A DNA stretch of 35,000 bases from Polaromonas sp. CF318 (GTDB lineage: Bacteria; Pseudomonadota; Gammaproteobacteria; Burkholderiales; Burkholderiaceae_C), in assembly GCF_000282655.1 (NCBI RefSeq), contig NZ_AKIV01000055.1, positions 1-35,000 of the forward strand, in the 5' to 3' direction. Made by a program: the position numbers and the translations under genes. Of the stretch, positions 20,632 through 28,378 are shown one piece after another (the stretch's first letter is position 1; every line of letters begins with the position of its first letter). The notes below the pieces were generated by a model. It saw only the letters and a program-made list of their open reading frames with translations, ran no database searches and was not told the origin of the DNA.

Positions 20632-21732
20632 ATGAGTCTCATCGGATTGTTGGGTGGTGTTGGGGGAGTTGGGGGAGTGGGAGGTGTCGGCGGGCTTCCT
20701 GCTGTACCGGCCACCAGCTTCATGCAAAACCCCTACACATTGATCTCCAGCAGGGACGCCACCATGGTGCCGCTGGACGAAGGCTCTTACCCCCTGGTCC
20801 TGCCGCCGGTGGACGACCCGGAAGCCATGCAGCGCTGGGAACCCTGGGTGCGGGCGTATGTGTGCCAGGCTGAGCTTCTGGAACCACTGACCTTTTCCAA
20901 GCTGGGTACTCACGGCGCCGGCATCTGGCATCTGGACACGGATGTGGGCTCGCCGCCGGACGCACCGCCGGCACTGAGCGTGACGCCCAAGCCGCTGGCC
21001 CGTATGAGCCGCCCTGGCGTTCCCGCATTCAAGGAACAGGTGAAAAAAGTACTCTCGTGGGCAGACCTGCGCGAAGAGCGAGCCGCGGAAATCGTCGGGC
21101 AACTGGACCCGCAGTTCGCATTCTGGGGATCCGTGGTGTACCTGCATCCGGCCCGCACGCCGCGTACGCTCGAACTGATGAACATTGCCTTGCTGCTGTC
21201 CGTCAACGTGGAGATGCAGTTCAAGCATGCACTAGCCTGCTGGCGCCCCATTGAATACTCTGCGCAGGTGCAGCCCATCATCACCACGCCGGGCCATGGC
21301 AGCCTGCCCAGCGGGCATTCGACCCAAGCGTATATCATCGCGGCTGTGCTGCAGCGCCTGTTCGACCTGCCCGACTCACACCCCATCAGTATCCAGCTGC
21401 AGAGGCAGTCGGCGCGCATTGCCACCAACCGTGTCGTGGCGGGCGTGCACTTCCCTGCGGACAGCATGGCCGGGCGGTTGCTCGGGGAAACGCTGGGTGA
21501 ATACTTCGTGGCTCGATGCAAGGCGGGGCGCAAATGGACCCCCCGCTTCTTTGACGGCACGGTCATGACCGGACACGAAGACCTGATGCCGCCCACGCAG
21601 CCGCTGGACGGCCCGAATGCGCCGGACTTTTACAAACCCTTCGGCGCCAAGGAATCCGCCGCAAGCTCTGGCGTGCTCCGGTACATGTGGGACCGCGCAC
21701 TGAAAGAATGGGAACACGTGGTGTTCAAATGA
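20632..21732 (+). CDS. Vanadium-dependent haloperoxidase/PAP2-type acid phosphatase
   Basis: This 366-residue enzyme of the PAP2/vanadium haloperoxidase superfamily shows all three signature motifs: K198-x6-R205-P206 in FKHALACWRP, PSGHS at 226-230 (H229) and R267-x5-H273 with D277 in RVVAGVHFPADS. These bind phosphate or vanadate. The length and lack of obvious membrane helices fit the soluble haloperoxidase-like group better than membrane PAP2 lipid phosphatases. Which reaction it performs cannot be told. The N-terminus carries a Gly-Gly-Val repeat. An ATG six bases upstream (20626) is rejected because the AAAGG site is spaced correctly (7 bases) only for 20632. It is the middle gene of a three-gene operon; its stop overlaps the subtilase start as ATGA. 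Confidence 0.88.
   Translation: MSLIGLLGGVGGVGGVGGVGGLPAVPATSFMQNPYTLISSRDATMVPLDEGSYPLVLPPVDDPEAMQRWEPWVRAYVCQAELLEPLTFSKLGTHGAGIWHLDTDVGSPPDAPPALSVTPKPLARMSRPGVPAFKEQVKKVLSWADLREERAAEIVGQLDPQFAFWGSVVYLHPARTPRTLELMNIALLLSVNVEMQFKHALACWRPIEYSAQVQPIITTPGHGSLPSGHSTQAYIIAAVLQRLFDLPDSHPISIQLQRQSARIATNRVVAGVHFPADSMAGRLLGETLGEYFVARCKAGRKWTPRFFDGTVMTGHEDLMPPTQPLDGPNAPDFYKPFGAKESAASSGVLRYMWDRALKEWEHVVFK
20653..20694 (+). repeat. GGV-coding tandem repeat
   Basis: Four consecutive Gly-Gly-Val codon triplets plus a final Gly-Gly lie at residues 8-21 of the haloperoxidase-like protein. The G-rich DNA units are similar (GTTGGGGGA twice), a slippage-prone 9-bp repeat that could change in copy number without breaking the frame. 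Confidence 0.7.
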
Positions 21733-23678
21733 GCTGGCAGCCAATTCACCACGGAACCTACGTCGACTGGGCGCTACCGGATCCCCTGAACAATCTCGAC
21801 CCTTACCTCGTTTGGGCGGATGGATGCGATTTTGCGCCATACGGCGGCGGGCCCCCCGGCGGAAAACTCGCCACCCTGATCGAACTAAAACCCGGCAAAA
21901 CCGTCGCAGACCTGATCGCTCACTCTGGCGGCGGCCTGCAACTGGCGGACATCCCGGGGCCTTACCGGATTGGTGGGTCGCAATCGAGGTTTATCACGGC
22001 TTGGCCGGCACCGGCTTTTTTCACGCGCCTGAAGACCACGTTGGCGGACGTTGTAGCGCGGGCCGAAATCAGCCTGCCGGTTGTTCCGGAGCGGCCAAGG
22101 TACAAACCTCCGGCCGCCCCCCATTGCGGGCCGGCCGTGCAGCGCGGCATCGCGCGCAAAACACTGATCGGCGTCATCGATGACGGCTGTGCATTCGCCC
22201 AGTACCACCTGCGAGATTCCGCCGGCGATACGCGGGTCTGCAGGCTCTGGGACCAGGAACAGTACGGCGCTTTTGCGCAGCAAGGCCAGATTCCGGCGGA
22301 TTTCGGGCGAGGTCACGAGGTGTCGGGTAGCCAATTGCAGCAGTTGATGAATGCCTTTACCCAGCACGGAGCGCTGGACGAAGACGCCTGTTACGCCACC
22401 GCCCGCTATGACCGTCTGCGGCGGGCCGCTACTCACGGCGCCCACGTCACCGATGTTGTCGCCGGTTCGGTTCCAGTGGGCTCGCTGGTCGGAACCCGCA
22501 CCATGCCCCCCACATGGGCGAAGGCCGACGATGAGGCCTCGAGCGACGACGCGGGCATTGTGTTTGTGCAATTGCCCCGCGCCTGCCTGCAGGACCCCTC
22601 CGGCGCCTGGCTGGACCTTCATGTGCTGGACGGCCTGCGCTACATCCTGAGCTGCGCCGACGCGCACACCGAGCAGATCATCATCAACCTGAGTTTCGGT
22701 CCGCAGCGCGGACCGAATGACGGCACCGGCATGCTGGAGAAGGCGTTTGACGAATTGGCCCAGGAGTTCCCGAACCTGAGTTTGACGGTTGCGGCGGGCA
22801 ACAGCTTTTTCGAGCGTGGCCACGCCATGTTCAAGCTTTCGGCACAGGCGTCCAAGATGCTGCACTGGCACATCATGCCGGGCGATGAAACACCAACCTT
22901 TGTGCAGCTCTGGTTTCCGCAGGGTGCGACCCAACTGGAGGTACAACTCACCCCACCAGGCAGTGCCCCCAGCCCTTGGATCGCAGCGGGGACAGCCCAA
23001 GTATGGCCCCAGACGGTGAGCCCGTCCTGCGGCATCATCTATGCTCCGCACACTTCGCGTGGAACTCTCGGCACAATGGTGTTGGTCGCGTTGTCGCCTT
23101 CCACGACATTCAAGCCATCAAAACCCATCGTGCCTCATGGGCTCTGGCGCATTGAAATCAGGAATGCGGCGTCAAGCGCCATAGCCAAGCCTATCCATGC
23201 CTGGATAGATCGCGACGACTTCAACCTGGGGACCTTGGTGCGTGGGCGGCAGTCTCACTTCGTGGATCCTTTTTACGACCCGCTTAGGTACTTGAAGGAG
23301 GCAACGGACGACACGCCGGGCAGCTCAGCCCTCGTGCGGCGCCGCGGCACGTTGACCGGCATTGCAAGCGGAGACGGCGCACTGGTCGCGGCAGGCTACC
23401 GGCACAGCGACAGAAAGCATGTGCGTTATTCCTCGGCCGGGCCCAGCCGAGGCTCCGCCGTGGGGCCGGATTGTGCGGCCGTGACGGACCAAAGCCGCAG
23501 CCTGCCGGGAATCCTGGCAGCAGGCACGCGGGGTGCCAGCGTTGTCCGCTTGATAGGAACCAGTACAGCCGCACCGCAGCTGGCGCGTTGGATAGCCAAT
23601 GGCAAGCCGCCACCGGGTCCGATTCCCACGTCTCCTCCGGCCCCTGAACTTGAAGGCGATGGCTTGCTGCCACTGTGA
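21729..23678 (+). CDS. S8 family serine peptidase (subtilase) without signal peptide
   Basis: This 649-residue subtilisin-family peptidase has the complete catalytic set: D151 in LIGVIDDGCAF, H236 in THGAHVTDVVAG, oxyanion N358 in VAAGNS and S612 in GTSTAAPQ. About 140 residues precede the catalytic domain, and a long insert (about 370-540), possibly a beta-sandwich, separates Asn from Ser. No signal peptide or membrane helix is seen, so it is probably cytoplasmic or exported in another way. The start at 21729 is fixed by the ATGA overlap with the upstream gene, which implies translational coupling; the longer frame to 21687 lies inside that gene. It closes the cyclase-haloperoxidase-subtilase operon and is convergent with the Crp-type gene (31-bp gap). 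The substrate is unknown. Confidence 0.9.
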   Translation: MSWQPIHHGTYVDWALPDPLNNLDPYLVWADGCDFAPYGGGPPGGKLATLIELKPGKTVADLIAHSGGGLQLADIPGPYRIGGSQSRFITAWPAPAFFTRLKTTLADVVARAEISLPVVPERPRYKPPAAPHCGPAVQRGIARKTLIGVIDDGCAFAQYHLRDSAGDTRVCRLWDQEQYGAFAQQGQIPADFGRGHEVSGSQLQQLMNAFTQHGALDEDACYATARYDRLRRAATHGAHVTDVVAGSVPVGSLVGTRTMPPTWAKADDEASSDDAGIVFVQLPRACLQDPSGAWLDLHVLDGLRYILSCADAHTEQIIINLSFGPQRGPNDGTGMLEKAFDELAQEFPNLSLTVAAGNSFFERGHAMFKLSAQASKMLHWHIMPGDETPTFVQLWFPQGATQLEVQLTPPGSAPSPWIAAGTAQVWPQTVSPSCGIIYAPHTSRGTLGTMVLVALSPSTTFKPSKPIVPHGLWRIEIRNAASSAIAKPIHAWIDRDDFNLGTLVRGRQSHFVDPFYDPLRYLKEATDDTPGSSALVRRRGTLTGIASGDGALVAAGYRHSDRKHVRYSSAGPSRGSAVGPDCAAVTDQSRSLPGILAAGTRGASVVRLIGTSTAAPQLARWIANGKPPPGPIPTSPPAPELEGDGLLPL

Positions 23679-23709
23679 GATCGGCCACAATGACCGACGC
23701 CCCCCGCCG

Positions 23710-24369
23710 CTACCAGCGGCTGGGCAGCTTCTTGAGCAGCGTGATGCGCTTGGTGCCCATCTCGATGTAGCCGCCCTTTTCAAGGTCCTTGAGCAGGCGG
23801 CTGACCATCTCGCGCGAGGCGCCGACACGGCTTGCGATGTCCTGGTGGGTAATCGACTCCAGCGTCAGGCCGGCGGCGGTATTGCGGGTCGTCACGTCGT
23901 CGTGCTCTTCCAGCACGGCAATCAATCGCCCATACACGTCGAGCAGCGCCATATTGCGGGCGGCTTCCGTGGCGGCACGCGCGCGGCGTATGACCTGAAC
24001 CACCAAATTTATGGCGAATCCAGGCTCATACACCAAGTGTTCGCTCACTTCGGTACGACTGAGCACAGCGCAGGTGCAAGGCTCCAGGGTGATGACCGAG
24101 GCGGAGCGGGGTCCACCGTCCAGCGACATCTCGCCAAAATAATCGCCTGAGTGAATCCGGCCGTAAGTGATTTCGCGGCCGCTTTCGTCCATGGAAAACA
24201 CCTTGACGCTGCCCTTGAGCAGCACGTAAAGGTTATCCCCGATTTCCCCTTCGTTGATGACGACCGCCTTCTTGGGGTAAGTGCGTACCACGCCGCGCAT
24301 GGCGAGTGCGCGTAATTCGGGGGTCAAGTGGGCGTAAAGATCTTCTTCGGGAGGTGTATGCGGACTCAT
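23710..24369 (-). CDS. Crp/Fnr family transcriptional regulator
   Basis: This is a 219-residue regulator. The N-terminal cyclic-nucleotide-binding barrel (about 15-125) has a phosphate-binding cassette, GDYFGEMSLDGGPRSAS, with E80, R88 and S89 matching the cAMP-contacting residues of Crp. The C-terminal winged helix (about 145-215) contains ITHQDIASRVGASREMVSRL. There are no N-terminal Fnr-type cysteines, so a nucleotide-responsive Crp type is more likely than an oxygen sensor. A longer open frame to 24588 is rejected because it would run into the LuxR-type gene and its extra residues have no domain. The start codon lies in a 15-bp palindrome. It follows the LuxR-type gene by 41 bp. Its closeness to a probably active cyclase gene hints at a cyclic nucleotide circuit, which is inference. 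Confidence 0.92.
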   Translation of the reverse strand: MSPHTPPEEDLYAHLTPELRALAMRGVVRTYPKKAVVINEGEIGDNLYVLLKGSVKVFSMDESGREITYGRIHSGDYFGEMSLDGGPRSASVITLEPCTCAVLSRTEVSEHLVYEPGFAINLVVQVIRRARAATEAARNMALLDVYGRLIAVLEEHDDVTTRNTAAGLTLESITHQDIASRVGASREMVSRLLKDLEKGGYIEMGTKRITLLKKLPSRW

Positions 24370-24377
24370 GATGAGTC
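24363..24377. promoter_or_regulatory. 15-bp palindrome over the start of the Crp-type gene
   Basis: GACTCAT-G-ATGAGTC is a perfect dyad whose left arm contains the start codon (CAT at 24367-24369 on the plus strand). It does not match the usual Crp/Fnr half-site TGTGA. It may be an autoregulatory operator or may block translation initiation. Confidence 0.4.
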
Positions 24378-24410
24378 GTAATCTAGCACGTTGCCGCCCC
24401 CCTGCGGCGA

Positions 24411-25073
24411 TCAATGAATCTGTCCGACCGGCGAGGGGGCGATGGGTGGCAAAATCGCCACGCGATTGACCAGTTCCCGGACACCGCTGGAAGCGGTTTT
24501 GGCGCACAGGCTGCGCACGTGGCTGCGCACGGTGGAGACCGCAACTTTCATCTGGATGGCGATCTCGGGCGTGCTCAGGCAACGGCACAGGAAGATCAGT
24601 ACCTGCTCTTCCGTGTGGGTGAGGCCGTGGTTGCGGGCAAACGCGCCGAACACGCCGGACTCGCTCACGGCCACGCGCGACAGCACCAGCGCGATCCGGT
24701 CGCAGGGCACGCCCATCTGGCGATGCAGCGGCACCAGGGCCAGGGTGAAATCCACGCCCTCGCCCGCCAGCCTGATAAGGCCGCGCTTGCCCGCAATGGC
24801 CTTGCCCAGGGCGATCTGGAAGGCCTTGGCATCGGCCGGCATGAGGACTTTCAACTCGCCCCGCTCCGCACCCAGCACGACGGCACGGTCAAGCTCGCGC
24901 CGGGCGGCCTGGTTGACATGCAGGAGCTTTCCCTGGGCGGTGATGATAAGCACACCGTGGGCGAGCTCGTCCACCAGAAAGGCGAGCAAGGCGGGCACCG
25001 AATCGGTTTCATCCAGGGGGAATGAAGGCGCGGCCTCCAGGAAGGCGGCATTGGGCTGTGCAAACAGGGTCAC
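24411..25073 (-). CDS. LuxR-type transcriptional regulator with PAS-like N-terminus
   Basis: This 220-residue protein has a C-terminal LuxR/GerE helix-turn-helix (about 151-207: LTHTEEQVLIFLCRCLSTPE, then VSTVRSHVRSLCAK). The N-terminal part (about 28-135) reads like a PAS-type sensor (HGVLIITAQGKLLHVNQAA and a paired-strand FTLALVPL region). No receiver domain is present, so it probably senses a small molecule or cofactor directly. The start is GTG with GGAG about eight bases upstream. It lies 41 bp before the Crp-type gene and may be co-transcribed with it. Its targets are unknown; the GMC oxidoreductase operon upstream on the same strand is a possible one. Confidence 0.88.
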   Translation of the reverse strand: MTLFAQPNAAFLEAAPSFPLDETDSVPALLAFLVDELAHGVLIITAQGKLLHVNQAARRELDRAVVLGAERGELKVLMPADAKAFQIALGKAIAGKRGLIRLAGEGVDFTLALVPLHRQMGVPCDRIALVLSRVAVSESGVFGAFARNHGLTHTEEQVLIFLCRCLSTPEIAIQMKVAVSTVRSHVRSLCAKTASSGVRELVNRVAILPPIAPSPVGQIH

Positions 25074-25112
25074 GGGAGGCGCTCCATCCTACAAATAGAT
25101 GAAGATGAGCAT

Positions 25113-25150
25113 AAAAAGCCCGGCCCAATGTAGATAGTGAATATGCCGGG
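25113..25150 (-). terminator. Possible terminator after the alpha/beta hydrolase gene
   Basis: CCCGGC (25119-25124) pairs with GCCGGG (25145-25150). On the minus strand the stem is followed by TTTTTAT. The 20-base loop makes it weak. It lies between the hydrolase stop and the LuxR-type start and would separate the two transcripts. Confidence 0.4.
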
Positions 25151-25225
25151 TCATTCCTGTGAGAAATTCACATGAATTGGCCCGGATTGCCGAATTCCTG
25201 CAATCCGGCGTCGCTGCAGCTCAGC

Positions 25226-26134
25226 TCAGCTCAGTTCGCGCTCCAGCATGGCCAGGGTGGCATCCATGACCTCGGGCAGGAATGCCATCTGCACGTGGGC
25301 GGCGCCGCGGATCAGGCGATTGTCGGCGCCCGGCAAGGTGGCGGTGGATGTCGGGAACACGATGTTGTCGCAATTGGAGTACCAGCAGGTAAACAGCGCA
25401 TGGCGGTCGGCCGGCATCTCGTGGTCCAGTTGCGCCTGCCAGTCGGACTGCAGCCGCATCTGGCGGCCGTTGTGGCCGTGGCCGAAGCGTGCCAGCCAGG
25501 TCCCGCGGTGCGGCGTGCCTATGGTGACCACATGGAAGACCCGAGCCTCGGCCCGCATGCGCTTGAGCCAGGCCCGCGCGGCCAGCCCGCCCATGCTGTG
25601 GCACACCAGCAGCGGCGGCAGCCCCGTGGCTTCGGTGACCTGGCGGACAGCCTCGTCGATCTGCGGTGCATAGTCGTCGATGGAGCCGAACACGGGTTCG
25701 AGGTTGACGGCAACAAAGGCCCGCCGGCCGGCCTGGACGCGCCGCAGCCAGGGCGTCCACAAGCCGCGGTTGCAGAAGAAGCCGTGCACAAACACCACAC
25801 CGCGGCGCCCATGCACGGCCGCGGCGGGGCCAAGCTGGTCCGGCACTGCGTTCATGCGAAAAGGCTGGCGCCAGCAGAACACGCGCGGCGCCGTCACGGT
25901 CTCCCCCTGCCAGGCGCGCAGCAGCTCTCTCCAGCTCGGCCGGGGCGCCGGGTCCCGTTTGTTGACGTGGTGAAGAAAGACAAATTCGAGGGCCAGGAAA
26001 GCGGTATACCCCAGCGCGATGGCCAGAAAGCCCGCGACGGCCAGAAACGGGGAGTCGCCGAGAAACCAGAACAGCCAGCCAAAGGCCGCAGCGACCAGGG
26101 ACAGGGTGATGAGTCTTTGTAGTTGGGCCAGCAT
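25226..26134 (-). CDS. Membrane-anchored alpha/beta hydrolase (esterase/lipase-like)
   Basis: This 302-residue protein has two hydrophobic helices at the N-terminus (about 8-26 and 30-55) and then an alpha/beta hydrolase domain. The nucleophile elbow is CHSMGG with S180. H117 in VFVHGFF marks the oxyanion-loop region, and D256 (SNCDNIVFP) and H280 (GAAHVQMAF) are the likely remaining triad members. The order fits lipases and esterases of the triacylglycerol-lipase/PGAP1-like type; the substrate is unknown. It starts 43 bp after the GMC oxidoreductase gene on the same strand and is probably the third gene of that transcript. The last coding bases contain a small AGCTC triplication (25219-25233). 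Confidence 0.87.
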   Translation of the reverse strand: MLAQLQRLITLSLVAAAFGWLFWFLGDSPFLAVAGFLAIALGYTAFLALEFVFLHHVNKRDPAPRPSWRELLRAWQGETVTAPRVFCWRQPFRMNAVPDQLGPAAAVHGRRGVVFVHGFFCNRGLWTPWLRRVQAGRRAFVAVNLEPVFGSIDDYAPQIDEAVRQVTEATGLPPLLVCHSMGGLAARAWLKRMRAEARVFHVVTIGTPHRGTWLARFGHGHNGRQMRLQSDWQAQLDHEMPADRHALFTCWYSNCDNIVFPTSTATLPGADNRLIRGAAHVQMAFLPEVMDATLAMLERELS

Positions 26135-26177
26135 CGGTCAGGCAAAGGAGAAGGAAGCGGTAACAAGCCGCAGTATC

Positions 26178-27788
26178 TCAGGCCAGTGTGACACCACGGC
26201 CCGAGAGCCTGGCGGCCAGGCCCTGCGCCAGGCGGTTCACCATGCCGTAGATGGACAGTTGCGGATTCGCGCCTATGCTGGTCGGGAACAGCGAACCGTC
26301 GTGGATGGAAAGGTTCTCGAGTTGCCAGTGCACACCGTCCGGCCGGGTGACGCCCTGGCGTTCGGTGCCGGCGAGGCCGCAGCCGCCCATGACGTGGGCG
26401 CTCACCACCCGGGTCAGCAGAGGCTTCATGGGCAGGGCCTTGACCGCATCGCGGGCCTGCGCCCAGGACGTGTAGGACTGGGCCATCTCGTGCAGCGGCA
26501 GCACCTGTTTCGCGCCCGCCGCGAACTGGATCTCCATCATCGACAGCAGTGCCCTGCGCCCGCCCTCCATGACGTAGTCCGTCAGCGGGTAGTCCAGCAC
26601 GGCAGAGTTGTCGCTGCGCAGCTTGACCTGCCCGCCCCTTGATTCGTCATGGAAACCATCGCGCAGCAGCGCCAGCAGGGTATGGTTGTAGGGGAAGGAT
26701 TTGAGCAAGTCGTGCTGGCCCTGGCCGAAGCCCGGCACGGTCGAGGCAAAAATCACCGGGTGCAGCGGAGGAGCCTCGAGCTTGTAGCCTATGGGACCGT
26801 CTATCGCCTGGGTCTCCAGAAAATGATCGGAGTAAATGGTTTGGGGCGCGCCATTCCAGGCCTCCACTTTTTGCTCGAACACGCTGGAGGACATGACCAC
26901 CGGATGCAGAAAGGTCCGGGCGCCCAGCACGCCATGCGGGTCGGGCGCCTGCGAGCGCAGCAGCACCGCCGGCGAATTGATGGCGCCGCCGGCGAGCACA
27001 TAGTGTTTGGCGACGATCTTGACGGCCCCGCTCGCCGTCTCGGGGGATGTGCCCAGGCTGCGGCACAGGAGCGCCGTGACCCTGCCGTTGGCCAGTTCGA
27101 AGCGTTCCGCGCGGGTTTCGGTCAGCAGCTGCGCGCCCCTGTCGAGCGCCGCCGGAATGGTGGTGACCAGCATGGACTGCTTGGCATTGGTCGGGCAACC
27201 CAGGCCGCAGGAGCCGAGGTTCCAGCAGCCTTTGACATTGCGCGAAATGGCCGAAGCGGGAATCCCCAGCCTGGCCGCGCCCCGGCGCAGCAGGTCGTTG
27301 TTCTCATTGGGGGGCACGAGCCAGGGCGTGATGTTCAGGCGCTGCTCCGCTTCGGCAAAGTAGGGCGCCAGTACTTCGGTGGTGTAGCCATCCAGCCCGA
27401 ACCGCTCCTGCCAGTATTTGAGCGTGGAGCCCGGCGTGCGGAAGGAGCTGGTCCAGTTCACCGTGGTGGAGCCGCCAACGCAGCGTCCCTGCAGGATGTT
27501 GATGGCCTTGTCTTCAGTCTTGCGCGCCGCGCTTTCCTGGTAAAGCGAAGGATAGGCTTCGGATTCCTTCTGGTTGAAGTCGCTGCTGGTTTTGAGCGGA
27601 CCCTCTTCAACCATCACCACCTGCAGGCCGGCCTTGGCCAGCAGTTCGGCCGTGACGCCGGCGCCGGCGCCGCTGCCAATGATGGCGACATCGCAGCTGA
27701 GTGTTTCGGGTGCCGGCGGCAACGCGCCGCCCATCACTTTCCAGCCGCGCGCGAGGCCTTCGCGGATCGGGTCTTTCAGTTGGCTCAT
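26178..27788 (-). CDS. GMC family FAD-dependent oxidoreductase
   Basis: This 536-residue flavoprotein has an N-terminal FAD-binding Rossmann motif (VAIIGSGAGAGVTAELLAKAG, about 35-54, closing with VVMVEEG), the GMC signature region CVGGSTTVNW, and a C-terminal catalytic part with H465 in SAHVMGGCG and N508 in IGANPQLSIYG. The SAHxMG form resembles bacterial long-chain alcohol oxidases/dehydrogenases and cholesterol-oxidase-like enzymes, so an alcohol substrate is likely but not proven. It has no signal peptide of its own. The small Tat-signal protein 16 bp upstream is its probable partner, as in FAD-dependent glucose and gluconate dehydrogenases. No cytochrome c subunit gene adjoins. Confidence 0.92.
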   Translation of the reverse strand: MSQLKDPIREGLARGWKVMGGALPPAPETLSCDVAIIGSGAGAGVTAELLAKAGLQVVMVEEGPLKTSSDFNQKESEAYPSLYQESAARKTEDKAINILQGRCVGGSTTVNWTSSFRTPGSTLKYWQERFGLDGYTTEVLAPYFAEAEQRLNITPWLVPPNENNDLLRRGAARLGIPASAISRNVKGCWNLGSCGLGCPTNAKQSMLVTTIPAALDRGAQLLTETRAERFELANGRVTALLCRSLGTSPETASGAVKIVAKHYVLAGGAINSPAVLLRSQAPDPHGVLGARTFLHPVVMSSSVFEQKVEAWNGAPQTIYSDHFLETQAIDGPIGYKLEAPPLHPVIFASTVPGFGQGQHDLLKSFPYNHTLLALLRDGFHDESRGGQVKLRSDNSAVLDYPLTDYVMEGGRRALLSMMEIQFAAGAKQVLPLHEMAQSYTSWAQARDAVKALPMKPLLTRVVSAHVMGGCGLAGTERQGVTRPDGVHWQLENLSIHDGSLFPTSIGANPQLSIYGMVNRLAQGLAARLSGRGVTLA

Positions 27789-27804
27789 GCTGCTTTCGGA
27801 GTCT

Positions 27805-28311
27805 TTATATCTTCATGGGACCGGGATATCCCAGCAGCGCCCAGCTTGCCGGATCGGAGAAATACGCGCCCGCGGTGATGTCGTGCAAGGCGGCATAGGC
27901 CTGCTGCCGCAGCGCCAGCCTGGAAAGGCGCATGTCCTGAAGCGACTGCTGGATGTCGGCGACGGAGGCTTCTTGCCAGGGCCGGTTCAGACCGGCCAGC
28001 GCACGCCGGCCCGCGGCACTGGCGAGCAGAGCCAGTAACTGTGACAGCTCGGCCTGCGCGTGGGGCGGTAAAGACTGCACCAGCACGTCGACGCGGCTGA
28101 GCAAGCCGTTCAATGCAATTTGCCGCGCACCTTCATCGGCCGGCAGCGTCTTGTCGAGCACGGCACGGCCTACGGCTGAAAACACCTCACGCCCCGATGC
28201 ACTCAACGCGCCGCCGGCCAGGCCTGGCTGCAGCAGCGCGGCCGTGCCGCCGGCCACCAGCAGCACGGCGGCTGACGCGGCGCCTAGCTTGAGGAGCGTT
28301 CTTCTTTGCAT
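27805..28311 (-). CDS. Tat-exported small subunit of a GMC-type dehydrogenase
   Basis: This is a 168-residue protein with an N-terminal twin-arginine-type signal (MQRRTLLKLGAASAAVLLV, with RRxxLK) and a helical remainder, as in gluconate 2-dehydrogenase subunit 3 and related small subunits. These bind the flavoprotein subunit and carry the Tat signal for the pair. A longer frame begins at a TTG (28344), but the ATG at 28311 places the twin arginines at residues 3-4 and is preferred. The GMC oxidoreductase gene follows after 16 bp. It is divergent from the gene at 28379, with a 67-bp shared control region. The subunit role is inferred from family layout and position. Confidence 0.8.
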   Translation of the reverse strand: MQRRTLLKLGAASAAVLLVAGGTAALLQPGLAGGALSASGREVFSAVGRAVLDKTLPADEGARQIALNGLLSRVDVLVQSLPPHAQAELSQLLALLASAAGRRALAGLNRPWQEASVADIQQSLQDMRLSRLALRQQAYAALHDITAGAYFSDPASWALLGYPGPMKI

Positions 28312-28378
28312 GCTGGAAGTTTCGCACGCGCATTTAGGTTTCAATAGGGGCCCGTACCTAGATAAACTCCGGGTTTGT

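Noticed and set aside
12416..23678. A known anti-phage defence system, toxin-antitoxin pair or CRISPR array
   Set aside because: No repeat-spacer array, Cas, restriction, retron, CBASS nucleotidyltransferase or toxin-antitoxin signature is visible; the cyclases are class III, not CD-NTases.
24370..24588. N-terminal extension of the Crp-type protein
   Set aside because: The added 73 residues have no domain and overlap the LuxR-type gene; the Crp fold is complete from 24369.
25219..25233. AGCTC triplication at the end of the hydrolase gene
   Set aside because: It is too short to mean more than chance slippage.
27953..28378. Upstream extension of the unknown gene at 28379
   Set aside because: It is the shadow of the Tat-signal small subunit gene on the opposite strand.
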